The notes below the pieces were generated by a model. It did not search any database. It worked only from the letters and a program-made list of their open reading frames with translations, and was not told the DNA's origin. The position numbers and the translations under genes were made by a program. DNA of 64,000 nt, taken from NCBI GenBank assembly GCA_965260935.1, contig OZ253374.1, positions 2,790,001 through 2,854,000 on the forward strand. Direction: 5' to 3'. This DNA comes from JBBROS01 sp965260935 (GTDB lineage: Bacteria; Pseudomonadota; Alphaproteobacteria; Acetobacterales; Acetobacteraceae). Numbering within the stretch: position 1 is the stretch's first letter; each line of letters starts with the position of its first letter. Shown one piece after another: positions 1-7,718 of this stretch.

Positions 1-1
1 C

Positions 2-715
2 GGCGACAAGCTGCTGCCGGGGGCGGCACGGCAGGCGGAGGAGAACCCGGCGATGGGCTGGCGCTCGCTGCGGATCGGGCTTGACCGCCCGGCGCTGCTC
101 CGGCGGCAGTTGCGGGCCTTGCTGCTGGCGGCGGGCGGGCGGCCGCTCAGCGTGATGTTCCCGATGGTGGCGACGGTGGGCGAGTTCCGCGCGGCGCGGC
201 ATCTGCTGCTTGCGGAGGCGGACCGGGTGCGGCCCAGGCCGGAGCGGCTGCAGGTGGGCAGCATGATCGAGGTGCCTTCCCTGCTGTTCCAGCTTCCGGC
301 GCTGATGGCGGAGGCGGATTTCGTGTCGGTCGGATCGAACGACCTGATGCAGTTCCTGTTCGCCGCCGACCGCGGGGCGCCGTCGCTCGCCAACCGTTAC
401 GATCTATTAAGCGGGCCGGCGCTCGATGCGGTGGCGAGCGTGCAGCGGGCGGCGGCGACGGCCGGGGTCGGGGTGTCGGTTTGCGGGGAGCACGCTTCGC
501 GGCCCTTGGAAGCGCTCGCCTTGGCCGCGATCGGCATCACGTCGCTGTCGATGTCGGCGGGGAGCCTGCTGCGGCAGAAGGCGATGTTTGCCCGGGCCGA
601 CTTGGCGGAGTTGCGCGGGCTGCTCGGGGCGTTGCGGCGGCATGACGGGGGTGCTGCGAGCCTGCGCGACCCGATTGCCGGGTGGGCGCGGGAGCATGGG
701 CTGATCGGTACTTAG
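2..715 (+). CDS. ptsP: Phosphoenolpyruvate-protein phosphotransferase, C-terminal part (5' end outside window)
   Basis: This is the C-terminal PEP-utilising TIM-barrel domain of an enzyme I of the phosphotransferase system, which moves phosphate from PEP to HPr-type proteins in the cytoplasm. The reading frame is open from base 2, so the N-terminal GAF and phospho-histidine domains lie upstream of the window. Visible family motifs are ENPAMGWRSLRIGL, VMFPMV, GSMIEVPS, the metal/PEP-binding FVSVGSNDLMQFLFAADR and the catalytic-cysteine motif VSVCGEHA. The family usually has GEMA there, so His replaces Met. PtsP (nitrogen PTS) rather than sugar enzyme I is inferred from the alphaproteobacterial setting; the GAF domain that would prove it is not visible. 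Confidence 0.9.
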   Translation, partial: GDKLLPGAARQAEENPAMGWRSLRIGLDRPALLRRQLRALLLAAGGRPLSVMFPMVATVGEFRAARHLLLAEADRVRPRPERLQVGSMIEVPSLLFQLPALMAEADFVSVGSNDLMQFLFAADRGAPSLANRYDLLSGPALDAVASVQRAAATAGVGVSVCGEHASRPLEALALAAIGITSLSMSAGSLLRQKAMFARADLAELRGLLGALRRHDGGAASLRDPIAGWAREHGLIGT

Positions 716-843
716 GCAACACAACCTTGGGGCGAGCATCGGGAACTATTGGCAATTTCAGATGAACATCGTACCATGGGTGGACCGTCGAAAGGTCCAG
801 TGCGTTGCAGAGCCGCAGGCCCCGTTTTCAGCACCTGTCGGAG

Positions 844-1728
844 ATGATGTCTGCCGCCGAGCCGGGCGGGGTGCTGGGCGATGCGCCCGCGCTCGGCGCG
901 TTCCGGGTGGGGGCGGAGCTGCGCGCCGCGCGGCTTCGGCTGGGCTGGGGCTTGCCGGAGGTTGCGGACGCGTTGCGGATCCGGCTGTCCTACCTTGAGG
1001 GGATCGAGGCGGGGCGCTTGGCTGACTTGCCGGGCAATGCCTACGCGCTCGGCTATCTTCGGACCTACGCGAAGGCGTTGGGCCTTGATCCTGGGGAGGT
1101 TGCGCGCCGGTTTCGCGCCGAGGCGCAGGACGTGGACCGCCGGCCGGACCTGACGTTCCCTGCCCCGGCGCCGCAGCGCGGGGTGCCGGCGGGCGCGGTG
1201 GTGATGCTTGGGGTGGTGATCACCGCCATCAGCTATGCGGCCTGGTTCGGGTTCTACGATGCGCCGGGGCCGCAGCGGCGCGAGACGCCTCCGGCGCCCG
1301 CGCGGTTGACGACGCCGGCTGAGCCGGCCGCGCCGCCCAGTCCTGCGCCCGGCAGCTTGGCGACGGCGGCGACGGACGAGCAGGCGCCGCCGCCGGGTGT
1401 TGCGCCGTTTGAACCCTCCGACGCCGAGATGGCCGGGGATGCGCCCGATGCTTCGCCGCCTGGCGGGCAGACGCTGCTTCGCTTCACCGCGGACGCGTGG
1501 GTGCAGGTGCGGCAGAAGCAGGGCACGGTGCTGGTCAGCCGGGTCATGCGGCCTGGCGAAACCTGGCCGGTGCCGCCGGATGGGCCGCTACTGCTCACCA
1601 CGGGCAATGCGGGGGGGACGGAGATCGTGGTGAACGGCGTGGCGCAGCCGCCGCTTGGGCCGTCTGGCGCGGTTAAGCGCGACATCCCGATCAGCGCCGC
1701 GCCGTTGCCGCAGGCTTCGCCGCGCTGA
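844..1728 (+). CDS. RodZ-like protein: XRE-type HTH, one membrane segment, C-terminal DUF4115
   Basis: The protein has the layout of RodZ, a membrane protein linking the MreB cytoskeleton to cell-shape control. An N-terminal helix-turn-helix of the XRE class (about residues 15-85, with LRIRLSYLEGIEAGRLADLP and YALGYLRTYAKALGLD) is followed by one hydrophobic segment (VVMLGVVITAISYAAWFGF), a Pro/Ala-rich linker and a C-terminal beta-domain (FTADAWVQVRQKQGTVLVSR) typical of DUF4115. The start is uncertain: two ATGs lie at 844 and 847 behind a weak GGAG, and the frame also opens at a TTG at 805. The stop codon TGA lies inside a dispersed repeat that begins at 1725, so the last codons abut foreign DNA. 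It sits just upstream of ispG. Confidence 0.82.
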   Translation: MMSAAEPGGVLGDAPALGAFRVGAELRAARLRLGWGLPEVADALRIRLSYLEGIEAGRLADLPGNAYALGYLRTYAKALGLDPGEVARRFRAEAQDVDRRPDLTFPAPAPQRGVPAGAVVMLGVVITAISYAAWFGFYDAPGPQRRETPPAPARLTTPAEPAAPPSPAPGSLATAATDEQAPPPGVAPFEPSDAEMAGDAPDASPPGGQTLLRFTADAWVQVRQKQGTVLVSRVMRPGETWPVPPDGPLLLTTGNAGGTEIVVNGVAQPPLGPSGAVKRDIPISAAPLPQASPR

Positions 1729-1821
1729 GCAGGCTTGCGCCACGCAAGCTTGCTCAGAAACCTTTGAGGACGCATCATTTTACCGGCAGCGTGCCAGCAC
1801 GCTCCGCCGAACGATGCTTAA
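1725..1821 (+). repeat. Dispersed double-hairpin repeat, copy A (degenerate)
   Basis: About 97 bases match the 106-base repeats at 23152 and 48353. The first hairpin is shortened (CTGAGCAGGCTTGCG against CGCAAGCTTGCTCAG) and several bases in the second hairpin are changed, so this is the most diverged copy. It begins with CTGAGCA, whose TGA is the stop codon of the RodZ-like gene, and ends near TGCTTAAG. It fills half of the gap before ispG and could act as a transcription or RNA-stability barrier between the two genes. Confidence 0.85.
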
Positions 1822-1922
1822 GGCGCGTCGCTTCGGTTGAGGTCGGCCCGGCGATTGACCCTAACGGTTCCAGTCAGGGCGACGACAGGCTATATGAGGG
1901 CTGCAACACGGAAAGCAGGTGC

Positions 1923-3047
1923 ATGAGCTACCGTCCTTATCAGCAGATCGACCGGCGTCGCTCGCGGCAGATCCACGTCGGCGCGGTGCCGGTCGGCGGC
2001 GACGCGCCGATCACGGTGCAGACGATGACCAACACGCTGACGACCGACGTGCCGGCGACGGTCGCGCAGATCAAGCGGGCGGAGGAGGCGGGCGTCGATA
2101 TCGTCCGCGTCTCGTGCCCGGACCAGGAAAGCGCGCTGGCGTTGAAGCGGATCGTGCCGGCGGTGGGGGTGCCGGTGGTGGCGGACATCCATTTTCATTA
2201 CCGCCGGGCGATCGAGGCGGCGGAGAGCGGGGCGGCGTGCCTGCGGATCAATCCGGGGAACATCGGCAGCCCGGAGCGGGTGCGCGAGGTGGTGAAGGCG
2301 GCGCGCGACCATGGGTGCTCGATGCGGATCGGGGTGAACGCCGGGTCGTTGGAGCGGCATCTGCTGGAGAAGTATGGGGAGCCTAACCCGGAGGCGCTGG
2401 TGGAGAGCGCGCTGGAGCACGCGAAGATTTTGCAGGACCACGACTTTCACGAGTTCAAGATCAGCGTGAAGGCGAGCGACGTGTTCATGGCGGTGGCGGC
2501 GTATCAGCAGTTGGCCGAGCAGTGCGACCATCCGTTGCATATCGGCATCACCGAGGCGGGGACGAAGCGGGCCGGGACGGTGAAGTCCTCGATCGGGCTG
2601 GGCAGCCTGCTGTGGGCGGGGGTGGGGGACACGTTGCGGGTGTCGCTTTCGGCAGAGCCCGAGGAGGAAGTGCATGTCGGGTGGGACATCCTGAAGTCGC
2701 TCGGGTTGCGGCACCGGGGGGTCAAGATCGTGTCCTGCCCGTCGTGCGCGCGGCAGGGCTTCAACGTGATCGACACGGTGGCGCAGCTCGAGGACCGGCT
2801 GGCGCACATCAAGACGCCGATCACGCTGAGCATCATCGGTTGCGTGGTGAATGGGCCGGGCGAGGCGCTGATGACCGATATCGGCGTGACGGGGGGCGGG
2901 AACGGGCGGCACATGGTCTATGCGGCGGGGAAGACCGACCACACCATCGAGGGCGCCGGGATGATCGAGCGCATCGTCGACCTGGTGGAGCGGAGGGCGG
3001 AGGCGCTGACCGCCGGTCAGGACGCGGTGAAGGTCGCGGCGGAGTAG
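1923..3047 (+). CDS. ispG: 4-hydroxy-3-methylbut-2-en-1-yl diphosphate synthase
   Basis: IspG (GcpE) carries out the penultimate step of the methylerythritol phosphate pathway, reducing ME-cPP to HMBPP with a [4Fe-4S] cluster. The 374-residue protein shows the TIM-barrel start (RQIHVGAVPVGGDAPITVQT), VADIHFHY, CLRINPGNIG and the cluster-ligand region SCPSCARQGFNV followed by IIGCVVNGPGEA. ATG 1923 is chosen because it matches the family N-terminus; the open frame extends upstream to 1764 but runs through the dispersed repeat. hisS starts two bases after the stop, so the two genes are very probably cotranscribed. Confidence 0.97.
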   Translation: MSYRPYQQIDRRRSRQIHVGAVPVGGDAPITVQTMTNTLTTDVPATVAQIKRAEEAGVDIVRVSCPDQESALALKRIVPAVGVPVVADIHFHYRRAIEAAESGAACLRINPGNIGSPERVREVVKAARDHGCSMRIGVNAGSLERHLLEKYGEPNPEALVESALEHAKILQDHDFHEFKISVKASDVFMAVAAYQQLAEQCDHPLHIGITEAGTKRAGTVKSSIGLGSLLWAGVGDTLRVSLSAEPEEEVHVGWDILKSLGLRHRGVKIVSCPSCARQGFNVIDTVAQLEDRLAHIKTPITLSIIGCVVNGPGEALMTDIGVTGGGNGRHMVYAAGKTDHTIEGAGMIERIVDLVERRAEALTAGQDAVKVAAE

Positions 3048-3049
3048 CG

Positions 3050-4291
3050 TTGGCAGAGCTGCAACCGGTCCGCGGCACGCGGGACCTCATCGGCGAGGAC
3101 CAGCGCCGGCACGCCTACGTGATCGACACCGCGCGGCGCGTCGCCGGGCTGTACGGGCATGAGGAATGGGCGACGCCGGTGTTCGAGGACACTCGGGTGT
3201 TCGCGCGCACCCTGGGGGAGACGTCGGACGTGGTGACGAAGGAGATGTACACCTTCGCCGACCGCGGGGGGGACAGCGTCACGCTGCGGCCGGAGAACAC
3301 GGCGGGGATTTGCCGGGCGCTGGTGACGAACGGGCTGACGCAGTCGTTGCCGCAGAAGGTGTTCTATGCCGGGCCGATGTTCCGCTACGAGCGGCCGCAG
3401 AAGGGGCGTTACCGGCAGTTCCATCAGTTCGGGGCGGAAGTGATCGGGCCGGCGGAGCCTTTGGCCGACGCGGAGGCGATCGCGATGGGGTGGGCGATCC
3501 TGCGCGCGCTCGGCGTTGCTGAGAACACGGCGCTGGAAGTGAACACGCTGGGGGATCTGGAGAGCCGGGCGGCTTACCGGGGGGCGTTGGTCGAGTACTT
3601 CTCGGCGCACCAGGACGCGTTGTCGGAGGACAGCCGGCATCGGCTGGAGCATAATCCGTTGCGCATCCTGGACAGCAAGGATGCCGGGGACCGGGCGCTG
3701 GCAGCGGATGCGCCGACCATTTCGGGATCGCTGACGGGCGAGGCAGCGGCCTTCTACGACACGTTGCGGCGTCAGCTTGACCGGTTCGGCGTGCCGTTCC
3801 GGGAAAACCCGCGGATCGTGCGGGGGCTGGACTATTACAACCACACCGCTTTCGAGTTCGTGACGACGGCGCTGGGCGCGCAAGGGACGGTGATGGCGGG
3901 CGGGCGGTATGACGGGCTGGTGCAGCAGATGGGGGGGCCGAGCATTCCCGCGGTCGGCTGGGCGGCGGGGATCGAGCGGCTGGCGATGCTGCTGCCGGGA
4001 ACGCCCGAATCGCCGCGGCCGGTGGCCGTGATTCCGACCAGCGATGCGCAGCAGGAGGCGGCGATCCACGCGTTGCAGGCGCTGCGCGAGCATGGCATCC
4101 GGGCGGAGATGAGCTATCGCGGCAACCTGAAGCGGCGGATGGAGCGGGCCAACAAGATCGGGGCGCGGGCGGCGGTTATCATCGGCGAGGACGAGGCGCT
4201 GCGGCACGTGGCGCAGGTGAGGGATCTCGTGAGCGGGGAGCAGCGGGAGGCGGCGTTGGTTGATCTCGCGCACATCTTGGGCGGAGAATGA
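3050..4291 (+). CDS. hisS: Histidyl-tRNA synthetase
   Basis: This cytoplasmic class II synthetase charges tRNA-His. Family motifs are QPVRGTRD at the N-terminus, motif 2 (FRYERPQKGRYRQFHQFGAE), the histidine-A loop RGLDYYNHTAFEF and motif 3 (GGRYDGL ... AVGWAAGIERL), followed by the anticodon-binding domain. The length of 413 residues is normal. The start is assigned to TTG 3050, which restores the family N-terminus MAELQPVRGTRD and has a GGCGGAG ribosome site about six bases upstream, inside the end of ispG. The stop TGA overlaps the ATG of prfA (ATGA), implying translational coupling. Confidence 0.96.
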   Translation: MAELQPVRGTRDLIGEDQRRHAYVIDTARRVAGLYGHEEWATPVFEDTRVFARTLGETSDVVTKEMYTFADRGGDSVTLRPENTAGICRALVTNGLTQSLPQKVFYAGPMFRYERPQKGRYRQFHQFGAEVIGPAEPLADAEAIAMGWAILRALGVAENTALEVNTLGDLESRAAYRGALVEYFSAHQDALSEDSRHRLEHNPLRILDSKDAGDRALAADAPTISGSLTGEAAAFYDTLRRQLDRFGVPFRENPRIVRGLDYYNHTAFEFVTTALGAQGTVMAGGRYDGLVQQMGGPSIPAVGWAAGIERLAMLLPGTPESPRPVAVIPTSDAQQEAAIHALQALREHGIRAEMSYRGNLKRRMERANKIGARAAVIIGEDEALRHVAQVRDLVSGEQREAALVDLAHILGGE

Positions 4292-5346
4292 AGGGCAGCC
4301 TTGATTACAAGCTCGACCGCATCGTCGGCCGGGCGGCGGAACTGCGCAGCCTGCTGAGCGAAGGGGCGGGGGACGGGTTCGCCAAGCTGAGCAAGGAGCT
4401 GAGCGAGCTTGACCCGGTGGTGGAGCGGATCGGCGAGCTGCGGGCGGCGGAGCAGGCGGCGAGCGATGCCGAGCAGCTTCTGTCCGACCCGGAGATGCGC
4501 GCGCTCGCGGAAGCGGAGCTGTTCGAGCTGAAGGACCGGCTGCCGGCTTTGCGGCACGAGATCCGGCTGGCGTTGCTGCCGCAGGACGAGGCGGACGCGC
4601 GGAGCGCCATCCTGGAGGTGCGGCCCGCGGCGGGCGGGGACGAGGCCGGGCTGTTCGCCGCCGAGCTGTTCGCGATGTATCAGAAGTATGCGGCGCAGAA
4701 GGGGTGGCGCACGGAGGTGCTGGAGTATGCCGACACCGGGCTTGGCGGGATCAAGGAGGCGGTGGCCGAGATCACGGGGCGCAACGTGTTCGCGCGGTTC
4801 AAGTATGAATCCGGCGTGCACCGGGTCCAGCGCGTGCCGGCGACGGAGAGCCAGGGGCGCATCCATACGTCGACGGTGACGGTGGCCGTGCTGCCGGAAG
4901 CGGAGGAGTTCGATGTCGAGGTGAACGACGCCGACCTGCGGATCGACGTTTACCGCGCGTCGGGCGCCGGCGGGCAGCACGTGAACAAGACGGAGAGCGC
5001 GGTGCGGATCACGCATCTCCCGAGCGGCGTCGTCGTTGCCATGCAGGAGGAGCGGAGCCAGCACAAGAACCGCGCCAAGGCGATGAAGATCCTGCGGTCC
5101 AGATTGTATGACGCGCAGCGGAGCAGCCTCGACGCGACGCGGGCGGCGGACCGGCGCAGCCAGGTTGGCACGGGGGACCGCAGCGAGCGCATCCGGACCT
5201 ACAATTTCCCGCAAGGCCGGGTCAGCGACCATCGGATCGGGCTGACGCTGCATAGCATCGACCGCGTCATGGAAGGCGAACTGGACGAGATCGTCGACCG
5301 GCTGACGGCGGAGGACCAGGCGGCGAGGCTGGCGGCGCAGGAGTGA
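4288..5346 (+). CDS. prfA: Peptide chain release factor 1
   Basis: RF1 recognises UAA and UAG stop codons and triggers peptide release on the ribosome. The 352-residue protein carries the codon-recognition tripeptide PAT (HRVQRVPATESQGRIHTS), which separates RF1 from RF2, and the catalytic GGQ motif in ASGAGGQHVNKTESAVR. It overlaps the hisS stop by four bases. The next gene encodes its modifying methyltransferase PrmC eight bases downstream, so the enzyme and its substrate are made from one transcript. Confidence 0.97.
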   Translation: MKGSLDYKLDRIVGRAAELRSLLSEGAGDGFAKLSKELSELDPVVERIGELRAAEQAASDAEQLLSDPEMRALAEAELFELKDRLPALRHEIRLALLPQDEADARSAILEVRPAAGGDEAGLFAAELFAMYQKYAAQKGWRTEVLEYADTGLGGIKEAVAEITGRNVFARFKYESGVHRVQRVPATESQGRIHTSTVTVAVLPEAEEFDVEVNDADLRIDVYRASGAGGQHVNKTESAVRITHLPSGVVVAMQEERSQHKNRAKAMKILRSRLYDAQRSSLDATRAADRRSQVGTGDRSERIRTYNFPQGRVSDHRIGLTLHSIDRVMEGELDEIVDRLTAEDQAARLAAQE

Positions 5347-5353
5347 CGGCGCC

Positions 5354-6217
5354 TTGCTGGTGACGGTGGGGGCTGCGCTCCGCGACGGCGCCGCCCGGCT
5401 CGCCGCCGCCGGGGTCGGCAACCCGGCGCTCGACGCGCGGCTGCTGCTCGCGTTCGCCACCGGGCTTGACCAGGCGTCGCTGGTCGGCGGGCGGGACAGG
5501 CGGATCGAGACGGGCGGTTACGACGCGCTTGTCGCGCGCCGGGCTGCGCGGGAGCCGTTGGCGTTCATTACCGGGCGGCAGGGGTTCTGGACGCTCGACC
5601 TGGAGGTGTCCGCGGCGACGCTGATCCCGCGGGCGGATTCCGAAACGCTGATCGAGGCGGCGCTGGCGGCGTTTCCCGAGCGCGGCCGGGTGCGGCGGGT
5701 GCTTGACCTCGGCACGGGCACGGGCTGCCTGCTGCTCGCCGCGCTGAGCGAATTCCCGGCGGCTTGGGGACTCGGCGTGGACCGGACGCCGGACGCGGCG
5801 GCGCTGGCCCGGCGCAACGCGGCCCGGCTGGGGTTCGAGGGGCGCGCCAGCTTCGCCGTCGGGGACTGGGCGGAGGCGGTCGGGGGGCGGTTCGACCTGG
5901 TGTTGAGCAATCCGCCCTACATCGAAGCGGGCGACATGCCCGGGCTGATGCCCGAGGTGGCGCAGTTTGAGCCGCGCGGGGCGCTGGACGGCGGTCCTGA
6001 CGGGCTTGACGCTTACCGGGCGCTGGCTTGCGCGCTGGGCCGGTTGGTTGCGCCCGGCGGCGTGGCAATCATCGAAATCGGGGCGGGGCAGGCGGAGGCG
6101 GTCGGCGGCCTGGCGCAGCTGGCGGGGTTCAGGCCGACATTTCGCAACGATCTTGGCGGCGTCGCACGTGCAGTTGTGTTGGATAAAGGGGTTGGCAGCG
6201 GGGTTGCAGGCGATTAG
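5354..6217 (+). CDS. prmC: Peptide chain release factor N5-glutamine methyltransferase
   Basis: PrmC (HemK) methylates the glutamine of the GGQ motif of release factors using S-adenosylmethionine. The 287-residue protein has an N-terminal helical domain, the substrate-side PLAFITGRQGFW, the SAM motif VLDLGTGTGCLLLA and the catalytic NPPY in LSNPPYIEAGD. The best start in this frame is TTG 5354; GTGs at 5360 and 5366 are alternatives, and no strong ribosome site picks between them. It is the last gene of the ispG-hisS-prfA-prmC run and is followed by a hairpin at 6258. Confidence 0.95.
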   Translation: MLVTVGAALRDGAARLAAAGVGNPALDARLLLAFATGLDQASLVGGRDRRIETGGYDALVARRAAREPLAFITGRQGFWTLDLEVSAATLIPRADSETLIEAALAAFPERGRVRRVLDLGTGTGCLLLAALSEFPAAWGLGVDRTPDAAALARRNAARLGFEGRASFAVGDWAEAVGGRFDLVLSNPPYIEAGDMPGLMPEVAQFEPRGALDGGPDGLDAYRALACALGRLVAPGGVAIIEIGAGQAEAVGGLAQLAGFRPTFRNDLGGVARAVVLDKGVGSGVAGD

Positions 6218-6257
6218 GTAAGGAGATGCGTGCCGGTGTATCCGGGACCATGCCCGT

Positions 6258-6297
6258 GCCCGAGTTTTCAGAGTTGACGCTGAAGAGAGACTCGGGC
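6258..6297 (+). terminator. Strong hairpin downstream of prmC
   Basis: GCCCGAGT (6258-6265) pairs with ACTCGGGC (6290-6297), and inside it TTTCAG pairs with CTGAAG around a short loop. No T-tract follows, so it is not a textbook intrinsic terminator. It could act as an RNA stabiliser or Rho-dependent end for the operon, or as a leader structure for the DUF4167 gene that starts 107 bases downstream. The remaining bases of this 186-base gap show nothing else. Confidence 0.5.
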
Positions 6298-6403
6298 GTC
6301 TGAATGGCATGAAGCCAACGTCGATGGACGGTTTGGAGCAGCGGCGGCAGCCAAGGCGACAATTGATCGGAACGTTCGAGAGTGCCCCAGTGAGCATAAG
6401 TCA

Positions 6404-6853
6404 ATGAGCATGAACATGAAGCGTATGCGTGGACGCAACCATCGCGGCGGCAGCGGCGGCCCGATCCGCCACCAGAGCGGCACGACGCCGATGAACCGCA
6501 ACCATGTTTTCGACAGCAATGGGCCGGACTTGCGGATCCGCGGCACGTCGCAGCAACTGTTCGAGAAATACTTGCAGCTCGGGCGCGACGCGACGAGCAG
6601 TGGCGACCGGGTGATGGCGGAGAGTTATTTCCAGTATGCCGAGCATTATTTCCGCATCCTGAACGCGATGAACCAGGCGGCGCAGCAGCAGGGGCAGGGG
6701 CCGCAGAACGGCCAGGGCTACCAGCGGCGGCAGGACCAGCCATTCGGCGGCGAGACGCAGGAAGGGCCGGGCGAGGCCGAGGACACGCCGGCGGAGCAGC
6801 CGGGCGGGGACGCGCGGCCGATCGCCATCACCGCCGGCGCGCCGGAAGGGTGA
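6404..6853 (+). CDS. DUF4167 domain protein
   Basis: This 149-residue protein has the short basic N-terminus and DUF4167 core typical of alphaproteobacteria: an Arg/Gly-rich start (MKRMRGRNHRGGSGG), then SNGPDLRIRGTSQQLFEKY, then DRVMAESYFQYAEHYFRIL. The C-terminal half is low-complexity Gln/Gly/Glu sequence and probably disordered. The biochemical function is unknown; the Arg/Gly-rich start would fit RNA binding, but that is inference. It follows prmC in the usual alphaproteobacterial order, which supports membership of this core block. ATG 6404 is used; nearby ATGs at 6410 and 6416 are possible. Confidence 0.85.
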   Translation: MSMNMKRMRGRNHRGGSGGPIRHQSGTTPMNRNHVFDSNGPDLRIRGTSQQLFEKYLQLGRDATSSGDRVMAESYFQYAEHYFRILNAMNQAAQQQGQGPQNGQGYQRRQDQPFGGETQEGPGEAEDTPAEQPGGDARPIAITAGAPEG

Positions 6854-6865
6854 TCCGGTCCGCTT

Positions 6866-7639
6866 CTATTCGAGCGGATAGCCGAGGCGGCGGAACAGGT
6901 CGATCAGCACGAGGTTGACGTTGAACTTGAAGTCGTCCGTGTCTCTTACGCGGCGGTAGACGGCGTCCAGTGGCCACAGTTCGAAGCCTTCGACCTCGCC
7001 GTCGCAGGGTTCGGGAGTGAAGCCCGCGGGCAAGTAAAGGTCGTAGCAATGCAGGAGATCGCGCCGCAGCCCTTCCGTGCGATCCATCGCGTAGGCGACC
7101 GAGGCGACGTGCCTGGCTTGCCCGAGCAGGTCCGGCCCTAGTCCCGCTTCTTCTTGCGCTTCTTTCGCCAGCGTCTCCATCGGGGTGAACCCGGCCGCCA
7201 CGCCGCCGGCGACGATGTGGTCCAGCTTGCCCGGGTCCAGCAGCTTGTCAGGCGCGCGGCGTGCCACCCAGAGCCACAACCCGTCCGGACGGCGCACGAG
7301 GCCGTTCAGATGCACGCCGACCGCCCGGACGCCGAATAGGGGCAGCGCGCCGCGGTCGAGCACGGTGAGGACCGGGCCTTCCGCGGTTGCGCGGACGTCG
7401 AAGGCTTCGTCGCGCCAGCGGAAATGCCCGGCGTCCGCGAGTTGCCGGGCGACCGGCTGAAGGCGGCCAGGCTCGATGCTGACGCGATCATCGGCTGCCG
7501 CGACGCCGAGCGGCTTCAACGCATGGAGCAGTCCGCCGGACACCCAGCCGACCTGATGGCCGGCGACGTGGACGCCGAGGCGGCTGCCGGGGAGGACGGC
7601 GTTGTTGCAAGCGGCGATATGCCGCTGGAAGGCGTTCAT
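6866..7639 (-). CDS. NUDIX hydrolase with N-terminal DUF4743 domain
   Basis: The C-terminal half holds a Nudix fold with the variant box GFTPMETLAKEAQEEAGL and the preceding LDHIVAGGVAAG, as in the DUF4743/thiamine-pyrophosphokinase-like Nudix group that hydrolyses nucleoside diphosphate-X substrates. The N-terminal part (FQRHIAACNNAVLPGSRLGVHVAGHQVG) matches the DUF4743 arrangement. The open frame extends to 7765, but ATG 7639 gives the family N-terminus (257 residues). The true substrate cannot be read from sequence. It is divergent from the ABC exporter gene, with about 80 bases between the starts, and converges on the DUF4167 gene with 12 bases between the stops. Confidence 0.83.
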   Translation of the reverse strand: MNAFQRHIAACNNAVLPGSRLGVHVAGHQVGWVSGGLLHALKPLGVAAADDRVSIEPGRLQPVARQLADAGHFRWRDEAFDVRATAEGPVLTVLDRGALPLFGVRAVGVHLNGLVRRPDGLWLWVARRAPDKLLDPGKLDHIVAGGVAAGFTPMETLAKEAQEEAGLGPDLLGQARHVASVAYAMDRTEGLRRDLLHCYDLYLPAGFTPEPCDGEVEGFELWPLDAVYRRVRDTDDFKFNVNLVLIDLFRRLGYPLE

Positions 7640-7718
7640 CGCCGCGATATGGCAGCTATTCCGCCCTGTGCCAGCTACCGGGCTTTGCACGAGGGCGTGC
7701 TGCGGCCACATACGGGCT

